A DNA stretch of 64,000 nucleotides from Kluyvera sp047971185 (GCF_047971185.1 NZ_JBKDZH010000032.1:62001-126000), one strand, 5' to 3'. Positions 1-9,080 are shown, counted from the first letter of the stretch. Numbers and translations are program-made. The notes: generated by a model from the letters alone, not told the origin.

Positions 1-28
1 TACGCCAGTGAAATAAGTCGATAAGAGG

Positions 29-54
29 CCGGGTTGGCATGCTGACCCGGTTTT
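29..54 (+). terminator. Intrinsic terminator of an upstream gene
   Basis: The arms CCGGGT and ACCCGG enclose a ten-base loop and are followed by TTTT. It lies a few bases after possible stop codons at about 14-16 or 22-24, so it probably ends a gene lying mostly to the left of the window. Too little of that gene is present to name it. Confidence 0.7.
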
Positions 55-466
55 GCTGCCGCCTATTTCGCATTGCAGACCTTTATTTTCTTCAAACCCA
101 TCATAATTAATAGGTATACACGCCACCCCTTTTGCGTTAAAAAAACGCCCGCACATGTTAAAAAAAATGGAGCCAAATGGAAATAAAGAAATAAATTAGT
201 TAAACACTCCTGAATTTAGGATAAATAAAACAAATTTATTTATCGAACTAAATATTTATCATCAATTGAACTGCCACCGTTAATGTTAATTATGTTGCCT
301 ATATTTAGATACCCGTCAAAAAATATAAACCCCATCTCCCATATTCGTTTTACTCGATACACAAACGATGTTATATCCTGAGATGATTTATCACGCATCA
401 TCTCATTGCATGTAATCTCTACTGGCATATAACAAAACAAATAGTGATATTTGATAGGAAATCAGT
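55..466. other. AT-rich intergenic region upstream of the APE locus
   Basis: About 410 bases with no convincing gene. It is strongly AT-rich from about 100 to 470 compared with the GC-rich cluster that follows. A 66-codon minus-strand frame (240-440) has no ribosome binding site and an unremarkable composition. The region presumably carries the promoter for the lipoprotein gene at 467, but no clear -35/-10 pair could be fixed. Confidence 0.5.
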
Positions 467-856
467 ATGAAAAAGATAGCTAAATGGTTTGCTGTTTTCG
501 CCTTCATTGGCCTGCTGGCGGGCTGCGCGCGTACCGCGCCAATCGAACAAATTAATACCGTGGTCGCGGCGGGTCATACCACCGACCAGATGAAAAACGC
601 CATTCTGATGGCGGGCATTCAGCGCCAGTGGATCATGACCGATGCCGACCCTGGCGTCATCAAAGCCACGCAGAAAGCACGCGATCACTCCGCTACGGTA
701 AATATCAAATATACCGCCACCAGCTATTCCATCATTTACGATAGCAGCTTCAACCTGATGGCTTCCGGCGGAAGTATTCATAAAAATTACAACCGTTGGG
801 TCAGAAACCTCGACAAAGACATCCAGGTGAACCTGGCGGCCGCGACGCTGAAGTAA
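467..856 (+). CDS. Small lipoprotein at the head of the APE cluster
   Basis: A 129-residue predicted lipoprotein. The N-terminus has a basic start, a hydrophobic stretch and the lipobox LAGC with Cys20 as the lipidation site, so the mature protein is membrane-anchored and faces the periplasm. The rest is a compact soluble domain of about 110 residues that I do not recognise. TAGGAAATC precedes the ATG at a suitable distance. The gene lies just upstream of the aryl polyene genes on the same strand. By position it may correspond to the first of the 18 ape genes (apeA), but a hairpin follows it and it could be transcribed alone. The letter is inferred from gene order, so no symbol is given. Confidence 0.8.
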   Translation: MKKIAKWFAVFAFIGLLAGCARTAPIEQINTVVAAGHTTDQMKNAILMAGIQRQWIMTDADPGVIKATQKARDHSATVNIKYTATSYSIIYDSSFNLMASGGSIHKNYNRWVRNLDKDIQVNLAAATLK

Positions 857-865
857 GTTTACGCG

Positions 866-888
866 AAGCCTGCTGCGGCAGGCTTAAA
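866..888 (+). terminator. Hairpin after the lipoprotein gene
   Basis: AAGCCTGC and GCAGGCTT enclose a TGCG loop just after the lipoprotein stop. The following sequence is only moderately T-rich, so it is a weak or partial terminator that could let some transcripts continue into the ape genes. Confidence 0.6.
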
Positions 889-916
889 TTCTGCCCCCTC
901 AACAGACCCAAATAAT

Positions 917-1975
917 ATGTATAAACAGGACTCACTGAGCGCGCTGGAAGCAATCACCGAAGCGCAAAAAATTGCCTTTGCCCCGATGCTATTTCAGGCG
1001 GCCCTCAGCCTTCGTAATACCGGTATACTCACTTTTTTAGATCGGCAGGGTAAAAGCGGCGCGACGCTGGAAGATATTGCCGAGTGCTGTTCACTGAATG
1101 AATACGCAATTAGTATTCTTCTGGATATGGGGCTGAGTGGGCGAATCGTCACGGCAACCGATGACGTCTATTATTTAACCAAGGTTGGCCATTTTCTGCT
1201 GCACGATAAAATGACCAACGTAAATATGGATTTCACGCAGAATGTTTGTTATCAAGGATTATTCTTTCTCGAACACGCATTAAAGGAAGGTAAACCATCG
1301 GGGTTGAAAGTTTTCGGCGATTGGCCGACAATTTATCCTGCGTTATCCCAGCTTCCGGATACCACGCGGGAAAGCTGGTTTGCCTTCGATCATTATTACT
1401 CTGACGGCGCCTTCACTGAAGCTCTTCCGCGGGTTTTCGCCAGCCGCCCGGCAACATTGTATGATGTGGGCGGAAATACCGGTAAATGGGCGCTGCATTG
1501 TTGCCGATATGATGAGAATATTGCGGTAACGTTATTAGACCTGCCGCAGCAAATTGCGTTAGCGCGTGACAATATTGCGCAGGCAGGCATGGCTCATCGG
1601 GTTAATTTTCACGCGGTCGATATGTTAAGCGATGCGCCATTACCCCGTGACGCCGATATCTGGTGGATGAGTCAGTTTCTCGACTGTTTTTCACCGGAAC
1701 AAATTATTACCCTGTTGGGTAACGTCGCCGGCGCGATGAAACCGGGGGCCAGGCTGTGCATTATGGAGCTGTTCTGGGATGCGCAGAAATTTGAAGCCGC
1801 GGCGTTTAGCCTTAACGCAACGTCGCTGTACTTTACCTGCATGGCCAACGGCAACAGCCGGTTTTACAGCGCAGAGAAGTTTTATCACTATCTGGACCGC
1901 GCGGGGTTCCGGGTAGAAGAACGCCACGACAATCTGGGTATTGGTCATACCCTCCTGATTTGTCATAAGAAATAA
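917..1975 (+). CDS. apeB: SAM-dependent methyltransferase of the APE cluster
   Basis: 352 residues. The N-terminal ~100 residues look like the winged-helix dimerisation part of small-molecule O-methyltransferases. The SAM-binding glycine motif (DVGGNTG) is at about residues 182-190, and the C-terminal half has the Rossmann pattern of this family. In aryl polyene clusters this enzyme is expected to methylate the aromatic head group or a ring substituent. The substrate is inferred, not read from the sequence. It is the first gene of the dense ape run and is followed by a 73-base gap before apeC. The symbol follows the published 18-gene ape order by position. Confidence 0.85.
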   Translation: MYKQDSLSALEAITEAQKIAFAPMLFQAALSLRNTGILTFLDRQGKSGATLEDIAECCSLNEYAISILLDMGLSGRIVTATDDVYYLTKVGHFLLHDKMTNVNMDFTQNVCYQGLFFLEHALKEGKPSGLKVFGDWPTIYPALSQLPDTTRESWFAFDHYYSDGAFTEALPRVFASRPATLYDVGGNTGKWALHCCRYDENIAVTLLDLPQQIALARDNIAQAGMAHRVNFHAVDMLSDAPLPRDADIWWMSQFLDCFSPEQIITLLGNVAGAMKPGARLCIMELFWDAQKFEAAAFSLNATSLYFTCMANGNSRFYSAEKFYHYLDRAGFRVEERHDNLGIGHTLLICHKK

Positions 1976-2048
1976 TTCTACGGCGTCGCTATTTTATTTT
2001 TTGGCATACGAGCGGATGCCGGTTGACTCATTGATTAGGCGCGAGTAG

Positions 2049-2771
2049 ATGAAATTTGCATTAAACATCGTTGATTGGCAGGCCAGCGCGCCGGGTATCA
2101 GCAGCGCGGAACAGTGGCAGCAATGGTCACAGGATCCGCACGCCATCGATCCCTCCGCGCCGCTGGCGAAACCCACTGAGCTGCCGATGATGACCGCGCG
2201 CCGCCTCAGCTCCGGCAGCAAGCTGGCCGTGGAATGCGGCCTGTCGCTGCTGCGCCGTCACGCGATTGAGGCGGTGCTGTTCACCAGCCGCCACGGCGAG
2301 CTGGAGCGCAACTTCCGTATCCTGCAAGCGCTGGCGACGGAACAACCACTCTCCCCTACTGACTTTGCGCTCTCGGTGCATAATTCTTCTGTCGGCAATC
2401 TGACCATCGCCGCCAGGCAGCCGCTGGTATCGTCTTCACTTTCCGCTGGCCGCGACACCTTCCAGCAGGGGCTTTGCGAAGCCCTTGCGCTGATGCAGGC
2501 CGGCTACTCGCGTATTCTGATGGTCGATTTCGACGGTTTTCTGCCCGAATTTTATCACTCCCGCCTGCCGCCGACGATGCCCACCTGGCCGTACGCCGTC
2601 GGGCTGGTACTGGAAGCAGGCCAGCAGTGGCAATGCGAAACCCAGCGCGACGCCGCGCAGGCGGAAAGCGCCCTGCCGCAAAGCCTGCTGTTCCTGCAGC
2701 ACTATTTACAAAACGCCGCCACCTTCGCCATCCCCGGCGAGCGGGTGCAATGGCGCTGGAGCCGCCCATGA
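2049..2771 (+). CDS. apeC: Ketosynthase-like half protein (chain-length-factor type)
   Basis: 240 residues, about the size of only the N-terminal half of a beta-ketoacyl synthase. The usual TACSS nucleophile motif is replaced by a serine-rich stretch (PLVSSSLSAG, about residue 120), so no catalytic cysteine is present. That fits a non-condensing partner. In aryl polyene systems ApeC is described as the chain-length-factor-like partner of the ketosynthase ApeO. The stop overlaps the start of the next gene by ATGA. Codon use and GC match the rest of the cluster. Similar proteins fall in the beta-ketoacyl synthase N-terminal-like family (PF13723). Confidence 0.85.
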   Translation: MKFALNIVDWQASAPGISSAEQWQQWSQDPHAIDPSAPLAKPTELPMMTARRLSSGSKLAVECGLSLLRRHAIEAVLFTSRHGELERNFRILQALATEQPLSPTDFALSVHNSSVGNLTIAARQPLVSSSLSAGRDTFQQGLCEALALMQAGYSRILMVDFDGFLPEFYHSRLPPTMPTWPYAVGLVLEAGQQWQCETQRDAAQAESALPQSLLFLQHYLQNAATFAIPGERVQWRWSRP

Positions 2772-3583
2772 AGGCGCTATTTTCACGCCTGAACCGCCTC
2801 TGGCGCGCGGCGATGACCGGCTTTTGCTTTGCGCTCTTCGGCCTGGGCGGGCTGCTGCTGTCGCTTATCTGGTTCAATTTACTGCTGGTTGTCGTGCGCA
2901 ACAAAGCGCGGCGTCGACGTCTGGCGCGGCGCAGTATCTCGCTCAGCTTCCGCTTTTTCCTCGCGGTGGTCAGGGCGGTCGGGGTACTGGATTACCGCAT
3001 TGAGGGCGCGGAAACGCTGCGCCAGGAGCGCGGCTGTCTGGTGGTGGCGAACCATCCTAGTCTGATTGACTACGTGATGCTGGCCTCTATCATGCCCGAA
3101 ACCGACTGTCTGGTGAAAAGCGCGCTGCTGCACAACCCGTTCGTCAGCGGCGTGATTCGTGCCGCCGACTATCTGATTAACGATCAGGCCGATGCGCTGC
3201 TACCGGCCAGCCGACAGCGCCTGCAGCAGGGCGATACCATTTTGATTTTCCCCGAAGGCACGCGCACCGTTCCCGGCGAAAAAATGACCCTGCAGCGCGG
3301 CGCGGCCAATATTGCCGTGCGCTGCGGCAGCGATCTCCGCATCGTGGTTATCCGCTGCACCGAGCATATGCTGGGCAAACAGAGTAAATGGTATGACGCG
3401 CCGAAAACCAAGCCTCTCTTTACCATCGAGGTGGGCGAACGGCTGGCGCTCGAACAGTTTTATCATGCAAATTCACAAGAACCGGCGCTGGCAGCACGGC
3501 AGCTAAACCGGCATATTTTGCTTAAATTACAAACAAATACTACGAATGGCATAGGAATTAATGATGCAAGCGCTCCATCTTGA
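2768..3583 (+). CDS. apeD: Lysophospholipid acyltransferase (PlsC-like) of the APE cluster
   Basis: 271 residues from the ATG at 2768, which overlaps the apeC stop as ATGA. A longer in-frame extension back to 2474 only runs through apeC. A hydrophobic segment near residues 18-42 anchors it in the inner membrane. The acyltransferase box NHPSLID is at about residues 94-100 and the substrate-binding box FPEGTR at about 161-166, both typical of 1-acylglycerol-3-phosphate acyltransferases. In the pathway it is expected to help move or attach the polyene chain to a lipid anchor. The exact acceptor is not visible here. Its end overlaps the apeE start by 23 bases. Confidence 0.88.
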   Translation: MKALFSRLNRLWRAAMTGFCFALFGLGGLLLSLIWFNLLLVVVRNKARRRRLARRSISLSFRFFLAVVRAVGVLDYRIEGAETLRQERGCLVVANHPSLIDYVMLASIMPETDCLVKSALLHNPFVSGVIRAADYLINDQADALLPASRQRLQQGDTILIFPEGTRTVPGEKMTLQRGAANIAVRCGSDLRIVVIRCTEHMLGKQSKWYDAPKTKPLFTIEVGERLALEQFYHANSQEPALAARQLNRHILLKLQTNTTNGIGINDASAPS

Positions 3584-3821
3584 AATCAAAAATCTCATCA
3601 TAACTACCCTTAATCTGGATGAGCTATCGGCAGACGACATTGATACCGAGGCGGCGCTGTTTGGCGATGGCCTGGGGCTGGACTCTATTGATGCCCTGGA
3701 ATTAGGGCTGGCGGTAAAAAATCAGTACGGCGTGGTGCTGTCCGCAGAAAGTGAAGAGATGCGCCAGCACTTCTTCTCTGTTGCCACGCTGGCATCTTTC
3801 ATTCACGCGCAACGTGCCTGA
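3561..3821 (+). CDS. apeE: Acyl carrier protein, first of two
   Basis: An 86-residue acyl carrier protein. The phosphopantetheine attachment serine is Ser42 in the motif GLDSID. The rest is acidic and helical as usual. AGGAATTA precedes the ATG, and a second ATG directly follows at 3564. It carries the growing polyene as a thioester in the cytosol and would be activated by the transferase encoded at the end of the cluster. It overlaps apeD and lies 11 bases before the second carrier protein gene. Confidence 0.92.
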   Translation: MMQALHLEIKNLIITTLNLDELSADDIDTEAALFGDGLGLDSIDALELGLAVKNQYGVVLSAESEEMRQHFFSVATLASFIHAQRA

Positions 3822-3832
3822 GGATAGCCGTT

Positions 3833-4084
3833 ATGACCGAACAACAAGCCATTTACGACGAAGTGTCCGCCCTGCTGGTTAAGCTGTTTGAAGTTGAACC
3901 GCAGGATATCCACCCTGATGCGCGTCTGTACGAAGACCTTGAGCTGGACAGCATCGATGCGGTCGACATGATCGTGCATCTGCAAAAGAAAACCGGTAAG
4001 AAAATTAAGCCGGAAGAATTTAAAGCGGTGCGCACCGTACAGGACGTGGTGGACGCGGTTGAGCGTCTACTGAAAGAAGCGTAA
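3833..4084 (+). CDS. apeF: Acyl carrier protein, second of two
   Basis: An 83-residue acyl carrier protein with attachment Ser40 in ELDSIDA. It is clearly different in sequence from ApeE, so the two probably serve different steps: one would take the aryl starter from ApeH and the other the chain being elongated. That division of labour is inference. The gene starts 11 bases after apeE with AGGATAG upstream. Confidence 0.92.
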   Translation: MTEQQAIYDEVSALLVKLFEVEPQDIHPDARLYEDLELDSIDAVDMIVHLQKKTGKKIKPEEFKAVRTVQDVVDAVERLLKEA

Positions 4085-4090
4085 TACGCG

Positions 4091-4672
4091 ATGCCGGGCC
4101 TTCGCTCGCTGCCCATCGTACCGCTCCTGACCGGATTATTGCTGCTGGCCTGGCCGTTTTTAATCGGCTTTGGGCTGGCGCATAACGGCCTGCACTGGCT
4201 GCTACCGCTGATGGCGTTACTCCTCTTCCTGCGCTTTCGCCAGACCCGGCGACAGGCGGGGCCGCTGCGTGTCGTCACCCAGGTGGTGGCGGTGGCGGGC
4301 ATCACGCTGTGCCTTGCCAGCTACCTGCTGAAAAGCCATCAGCTGCTGCTGTTTTATCCGGTGGTGGTCAACGCGGTGATGCTGGCGGTGTTTGGCGGTT
4401 CGCTGTGGTCGGCGATGCCGATTGTCGAACGCCTGGCGCGCCTTAGTGAACCCGACCTCCCCGTCGCTGGCGTGCGTTATACCCGCAAAGTCACGCAGCT
4501 GTGGAGCGCCTTTTTCATTATTAACGGCAGCATTGCGCTGTTCACCGCGCTGCACGGCGATATGGCCCTGTGGACGCTGTGGAACGGCATGATTGCCTAT
4601 CTGCTAATGGGCCTACTGATGGGCGGAGAATGGCTGGTGCGCCGCCGGATGATGAAACGAGATCCACAATGA
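4091..4672 (+). CDS. apeG: Polytopic inner-membrane protein (COG4648 type)
   Basis: 193 residues, mostly hydrophobic, with about five to six predicted membrane segments and a short basic C-terminal tail (RRRMMKRD). No catalytic motif is recognised. Proteins of this type are a fixed part of aryl polyene clusters and are assumed to act in membrane assembly or transfer of the pigment. The end overlaps the apeH start by ATGA. Confidence 0.85.
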   Translation: MPGLRSLPIVPLLTGLLLLAWPFLIGFGLAHNGLHWLLPLMALLLFLRFRQTRRQAGPLRVVTQVVAVAGITLCLASYLLKSHQLLLFYPVVVNAVMLAVFGGSLWSAMPIVERLARLSEPDLPVAGVRYTRKVTQLWSAFFIINGSIALFTALHGDMALWTLWNGMIAYLLMGLLMGGEWLVRRRMMKRDPQ

Positions 4673-6030
4673 AGCAACCCCTGACGCTAGCGCAATGGCT
4701 TAGCGCCCCCCGGCCGACGGAAACGCCGATTGCCTGGCAGGAGCAGCACACCTGGACGCTCGGCCACCTGCGCGCCGACGTGGCCCGGCTTATCGCCGAG
4801 CTGCAGCCGCTGCCGGGCGAGCGCTGGGCGCTGTGCCTGGAAAATAGCTATCTGTTTATTGTGGCCCTGCTGGCAACATTACACGCGGGTAAAACGCCGG
4901 TGATCCCCGGCCACAGCCGCGCTTCGTTGCTGAATGAACAGCGCGCGCTGTTTGACGGCGTGCTGAGCGACAGCGCGCTTGACTGGCCTGGTCCACAGCA
5001 CCGCGTGGGCTCCACGATGTGCGCCAGCGCTGCGCACTTCAGCTTCCCGGCCATCCCCCCCGAGGCGCACGTCGAGCTGTTCACCTCGGGTTCAACCGGC
5101 CAGCCGAAGCGCATTCTCAAATCCATTCACGCGCTCGACCGCGAAGCGGCGCTGCTGTCGACGCGCTTTGCCGAGCGTCTGACGGGTAGCCGCGTCGTCG
5201 CGTCGGTGGTGCCGCAGCATCTTTACGGCCTCACGTTTCGTATTTTCCTGCCGATGGCGCTGGGCCTGCCGCTACACGCGTCGCTCATCCACTATGCTGA
5301 ACAGCTGGCGGCGCTGGATCACCAGCACCGTTACGCGTTTATCAGCAGCCCGGCCTTTTTAAAACGGCTTGACCCACGCCTGACTCCGCCGCCGCTGGCG
5401 CTGCTCCTGTCGGCGGGCGGCGCGCTGCCGTGGCGGGACGCCGCGCAGGCCGCCGAGTGGCTGAAGGTCTGGCCGGATGAAATCTACGGCAGTACCGAAA
5501 CCGGGGTGATCGCCTGGCGCTATCGCCAGCAGGAGGCGGCCAGCTGGCTCCCCTTCCCCGGCGTCCATTTTTCGGCTGAAGACGGCGCGTTACGCCTCTT
5601 TTCGCCGCTGATCGCTGACGCTAGCGGCCATGTTATTGACGACATTCTGCACTTCGATCCCGACGGGCGTTTTCATCTGACCGGCCGCCGTGGCCGGATA
5701 GTCAAAATAGAAGAAAAGCGCATTTCGCTACAGGAAGTGGAACGGCGGCTGCTGGCGCTGGAAGACATCCGCGACGCCGCGGCGCTGCCGCTGACCCGCG
5801 GCGGTCGCCAGTGCGTGGGCGTCCTGCTGGTGCTGAATGACGATGCCCGCCAGCGCTGGCAAAACGGCAGCGCTAAAGCGCTGGAGCTTGCCTGGCGACG
5901 CGCGCTGCGCCCGTGGCTGGAGCCGGTGGCCGTGCCGCGCTACTGGCGGGTGATGGATGACATTCCGGTCAACAGTATGAATAAGCGTGTCTATGCGCAA
6001 TTACAGGAGTTATTTCATGAAACCCCGTGA
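4669..6030 (+). CDS. apeH: AMP-dependent aryl-acid ligase
   Basis: 453 residues from the ATG at 4669, which overlaps the apeG stop. The frame stays open back to 4570 but only inside apeG. The ATP-binding loop FTSGSTGQPK is at about residues 135-144 and YGSTETG at about 273-279, as in acyl-CoA synthetases and adenylation enzymes. The published role of ApeH is to activate the 4-hydroxybenzoate-type starter and load it on a carrier protein. The protein is somewhat short for the superfamily, mainly at the C-terminal subdomain. It overlaps apeI by 14 bases. Confidence 0.9.
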   Translation: MKQPLTLAQWLSAPRPTETPIAWQEQHTWTLGHLRADVARLIAELQPLPGERWALCLENSYLFIVALLATLHAGKTPVIPGHSRASLLNEQRALFDGVLSDSALDWPGPQHRVGSTMCASAAHFSFPAIPPEAHVELFTSGSTGQPKRILKSIHALDREAALLSTRFAERLTGSRVVASVVPQHLYGLTFRIFLPMALGLPLHASLIHYAEQLAALDHQHRYAFISSPAFLKRLDPRLTPPPLALLLSAGGALPWRDAAQAAEWLKVWPDEIYGSTETGVIAWRYRQQEAASWLPFPGVHFSAEDGALRLFSPLIADASGHVIDDILHFDPDGRFHLTGRRGRIVKIEEKRISLQEVERRLLALEDIRDAAALPLTRGGRQCVGVLLVLNDDARQRWQNGSAKALELAWRRALRPWLEPVAVPRYWRVMDDIPVNSMNKRVYAQLQELFHETP

Positions 6031-6370
6031 AATTGAGCGCCATCAGGCCCCCCAGCAGCCGCTGGAAATTGTGCTGTCGCTTGACCCCGATCTGTTCTGG
6101 TTCCAGGGCCACTTTGCCATTCAGCCGCTGCTGCCCGGCGTGGCACAGATGGAGTGGGTGATGCACTACGCCACCACCGAGCTGGCCCCCGGCTGGCGTT
6201 TTCACAGCATTCAGAACGTTAAGTTTCAGGCCCCGCTGCTGCCCTCGACGGTGGTCACGCTGACCCTGAACTGGCAGGAAGAGCGCGGACTACTAACGTT
6301 CAGCTACCAGCGCCACGACGGCGACGCGCGCCATACGGCCAGCAGCGGGAAGATTCGGCTATGTCGATAA
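6017..6370 (+). CDS. apeI: Hotdog-fold dehydratase
   Basis: 117 residues from the ATG at 6017, chosen because CAGGAGT stands six bases upstream. A longer reading from 5987 has no such site. The FabA/FabZ-type pattern GHFAIQPLLPGV at about residues 34-45 supplies the catalytic histidine region. It is expected to remove water from 3-hydroxyacyl intermediates together with ApeP, giving the conjugated double bonds of the pigment. It overlaps apeJ by 10 bases. Confidence 0.88.
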   Translation: MKPREIERHQAPQQPLEIVLSLDPDLFWFQGHFAIQPLLPGVAQMEWVMHYATTELAPGWRFHSIQNVKFQAPLLPSTVVTLTLNWQEERGLLTFSYQRHDGDARHTASSGKIRLCR

Positions 6371-8052
6371 CCGTCTCCCCGTGCGTATTAATCCCCTGCT
6401 ATAACCACGGCGCGATGATGTCGGGCGTGCTCGCGCGCCTGCAACCCTTTGGCCTGCCCTGCATTGTGGTCGACGACGGCAGCGACGCCGCCACCCGCGA
6501 TGAGCTGGATCGGCTGGCGGCGCAAAGCGACCATCTGACGCTGATTCGCCTGACGGCCAACGCGGGCAAAGGCGCGGCGGTGATCCGCGGTCTGCAGGCG
6601 GCGGCGGAAGCCGGCTACAGCCATGCCGTGCAGGTGGATGCCGACGGGCAGCACGCCATTGAAGATATTCCAGCGCTGCTGGCGCTGGCGCACGCGCACC
6701 CCGGCGCGCTGATTTCCGGGCAGCCGATTTATGACGACTCCATTCCCCGCTCTCGCCTGTATGGCCGCTGGGTGACCCACGTCTGGGTGTGGATTGAAAC
6801 GCTCTCGCTGCAGCTAAAAGACAGCATGTGCGGCTTTCGCGTCTACCCGGTTGCCCCCACGCTTCAGCTGGCACAGCGCGTCACCCTCGGCCAGCGGATG
6901 GATTTTGATACCGAAGTGATGGTGCGTCTCTACTGGCAGGGAACCCCCAGCTATTTCCTGCCGACCCGCGTGACCTATCCGCTGGACGGTCTTTCCCATT
7001 TCGATGCGCTCAAAGACAACCTGCGCATTTCGCGCATGCACACGCGGCTGTTCTTCGGCATGCTGCCGCGCATTCCGTCGCTGCTGTTCCGCCGCGCCTC
7101 GCCGCACTGGGCGCGCCAGCAGGAGGTTAAAGGGCTATGGGGCATGCGCCTGATGCTACGGGTGTGGCGTCTGCTGGGCAGAAAGGCGTTCACGCTGCTG
7201 CTCTATCCGGTGGTGGCCGTGTACTGGCTGACGGCGACGCAGGCGCGTCACGCCTCGCAGCGCTGGGTGCAGCGCGTCCGCGAGCAGCTCCGCGAGCGCG
7301 GAATGCCGGTGCCGGAAAAACTCACCAGCTATCGGCACTTCCTGCGTTTTGGCAACGCGATGCTGGATAAAATCGCCAGCTGGCGCGGCGAGCTGCGCCT
7401 GGGGCGCGACGTGGTCTTTGCGCCGGGCGCGGAGGCGACGCTCAACGGCGGAGACGGCCGCGGCAAGCTGCTGCTGGCCTCGCATCTCGGCGACGTCGAA
7501 GTCTGCCGGGCGCTGGCGCAACTGGAAGGCGGCCGAACCATTAACGCGCTGGTGTTCAGCGATAACGCCCAGCGCTTCAAGCAGATCATGCAGGAGATGG
7601 CGCCGCAGGCGGGAATTAACCTGCTGCCGGTCACCGACATCGGCCCGGATACCGCCATACTGCTGCAGGAGAAGCTGGATCGCGGCGAGTGGATTGCCAT
7701 CGTCGGCGATCGTATTGCGGTCAGCCCGCAGCGCGGCGGCGAATGGCGCGTGTGCTGGAGCCGCTTTATGGGCCAGCCCGCTCCGTTCCCGCAGGGGCCG
7801 TTTATTCTGGCGGCGATTTTGCGCTGCCCGGTCGAACTGCTGTTCGCGCTGCGCCAGGGGGACAAGCTGCATATCCACTGCGAACCGTTTGCCGACCCGC
7901 TGCACCTGCCGCGCGCCGCGCGCCAGCAGGCGCTGCAGCAGGCCATCGATCGCTACGCCGAACGCCTGGAGCACCACGCGCTACGGTCGCCGCTCGACTG
8001 GTTTAACTTTTTCGATTTCTGGCAGCTGCCGGATCCTCAAAACAAGGAGTAA
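6361..8052 (+). CDS. apeJ: Glycosyltransferase-acyltransferase fusion protein
   Basis: 563 residues with two enzymes in one chain. Residues 1-240 form a family 2 glycosyltransferase with the nucleotide-sugar pattern VDDGSD near residue 38 and the metal-binding DAD in QVDADG near 98-100. After a membrane-associated linker, residues ~300-560 form an LpxL/HtrB-like lipid acyltransferase with the HLGDVE (H-x4-E) active-site motif at about residues 377-382. The protein probably joins the polyene to a glycan/lipid anchor at the inner membrane. That final structure is inferred. It is followed three bases later by apeK. Confidence 0.9.
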   Translation: MSITVSPCVLIPCYNHGAMMSGVLARLQPFGLPCIVVDDGSDAATRDELDRLAAQSDHLTLIRLTANAGKGAAVIRGLQAAAEAGYSHAVQVDADGQHAIEDIPALLALAHAHPGALISGQPIYDDSIPRSRLYGRWVTHVWVWIETLSLQLKDSMCGFRVYPVAPTLQLAQRVTLGQRMDFDTEVMVRLYWQGTPSYFLPTRVTYPLDGLSHFDALKDNLRISRMHTRLFFGMLPRIPSLLFRRASPHWARQQEVKGLWGMRLMLRVWRLLGRKAFTLLLYPVVAVYWLTATQARHASQRWVQRVREQLRERGMPVPEKLTSYRHFLRFGNAMLDKIASWRGELRLGRDVVFAPGAEATLNGGDGRGKLLLASHLGDVEVCRALAQLEGGRTINALVFSDNAQRFKQIMQEMAPQAGINLLPVTDIGPDTAILLQEKLDRGEWIAIVGDRIAVSPQRGGEWRVCWSRFMGQPAPFPQGPFILAAILRCPVELLFALRQGDKLHIHCEPFADPLHLPRAARQQALQQAIDRYAERLEHHALRSPLDWFNFFDFWQLPDPQNKE

Positions 8053-8055
8053 AGG

Positions 8056-8478
8056 GTGCTAAACGATCCCCGTTTTACGGCTGAAGTTGAGCTGACCATT
8101 CCTTTTCACGACGTCGACATGATGGGCGTGGCGTGGCACGGCAACTATTTTCGCTATTTCGAAATCGCCCGCGAAGCGCTGCTGAACCAGTTCAACTACG
8201 GCTATCGCCAGATGAAAGAATCCGGCTACCTGTGGCCGGTGGTCGATACCCGCGTGAAGTACCGCCATCCGCTGACCTTCGAGCAGCGGATCCGCGTGCG
8301 GGCGCGTATTGATGAGTTTGAAAACCGCCTGCGCATCAACTACGACATTTTCGATGCGGAAAGCGGACAGCGCGCCACCACCGGCTACACCATTCAGGTG
8401 GCGGTGGAAGAAGCCAGCCGCGAGATGTGCTTCGTTAGTCCGCAGATTCTGTTTGAACGCATGGGGGTGACGCCATGA
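8056..8478 (+). CDS. apeK: Hotdog-fold acyl thioesterase
   Basis: 140 residues starting at GTG 8056, with AAGGAG six bases upstream. The N-terminal motif HDVDMMGVAWHGNYFRY is that of the 4-hydroxybenzoyl-CoA thioesterase family, with the catalytic aspartate in HDVD. It may release finished or stalled acyl chains from carrier proteins. The gene overlaps apeL by ATGA. Confidence 0.9.
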   Translation: MLNDPRFTAEVELTIPFHDVDMMGVAWHGNYFRYFEIAREALLNQFNYGYRQMKESGYLWPVVDTRVKYRHPLTFEQRIRVRARIDEFENRLRINYDIFDAESGQRATTGYTIQVAVEEASREMCFVSPQILFERMGVTP

Positions 8479-9080
8479 GATTCCTGCCGCTGCTGGCGCT
8501 GCTGATAAGCCCGTTCGTTAGCGCGCTGACGCTCGACACGCTGCAACAGCGTTTTACCGAACAGCCGGTGATCCGCGCGCACTTCGAGCAGACCCGCACC
8601 ATTAAGGATCTGCCGCAGCCGCTGCGCTCCCAGGGCAATATGCTGATCGCCCGCGATCGCGGGCTGCTGTGGGATCAAACCAGCCCGTTCCCGATGCAGC
8701 TGCTGCTGGACGACAAGCGGATGGTACAGGCGGTTAACGGCCAGCCGCCGCAGACCATCACCGCGGAGAATAACCCGCAGATGTTCCAGTTTAACCATCT
8801 GCTGCGCGCGCTGTTTCAGGCCGATCGTACCGTGCTTGAGCAAAACTTCCACGTCGAATTCACCGACCAGGGCGCAGGCCGCTGGACGCTGCGCCTGACG
8901 CCGACCACCACGCCGCTGGATAAAATCTTCGCCACCATTGATTTGGCCGGTAACGCCTATCTGGAACGGATTACGCTGAACGATAAACAGGGCGACCGCA
9001 CCGATATCGTTCTCTCCCGACACCAACTGACGCCCGCGCAACTGACCGATGACGAACGCCAACGCTTTGCCGCCCAGTAA
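8475..9080 (+). CDS. apeL: LolA-like periplasmic lipid carrier
   Basis: 201 residues with a clear signal peptide ending at about VSA17. The mature part resembles LolA, the periplasmic lipoprotein chaperone, in size and in its hydrophobic-cavity pattern. In the cluster it is expected to carry the hydrophobic pigment-lipid across the periplasm together with the exporter ApeM and lipoprotein ApeN. It overlaps apeM by 32 bases. Confidence 0.88.
   Translation: MRFLPLLALLISPFVSALTLDTLQQRFTEQPVIRAHFEQTRTIKDLPQPLRSQGNMLIARDRGLLWDQTSPFPMQLLLDDKRMVQAVNGQPPQTITAENNPQMFQFNHLLRALFQADRTVLEQNFHVEFTDQGAGRWTLRLTPTTTPLDKIFATIDLAGNAYLERITLNDKQGDRTDIVLSRHQLTPAQLTDDERQRFAAQ

Noticed and set aside
217..236. TTTAGGATAAATAAAAC resembling a GadE box
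   Set aside because: Only the first bases agree with the remembered 20-bp site, and the nearby genes have no link to acid resistance.
2474..2767. N-terminal extension of apeD
   Set aside because: The extra codons lie inside apeC in another frame; the ATG at 2768 with the ATGA overlap gives the normal acyltransferase start.
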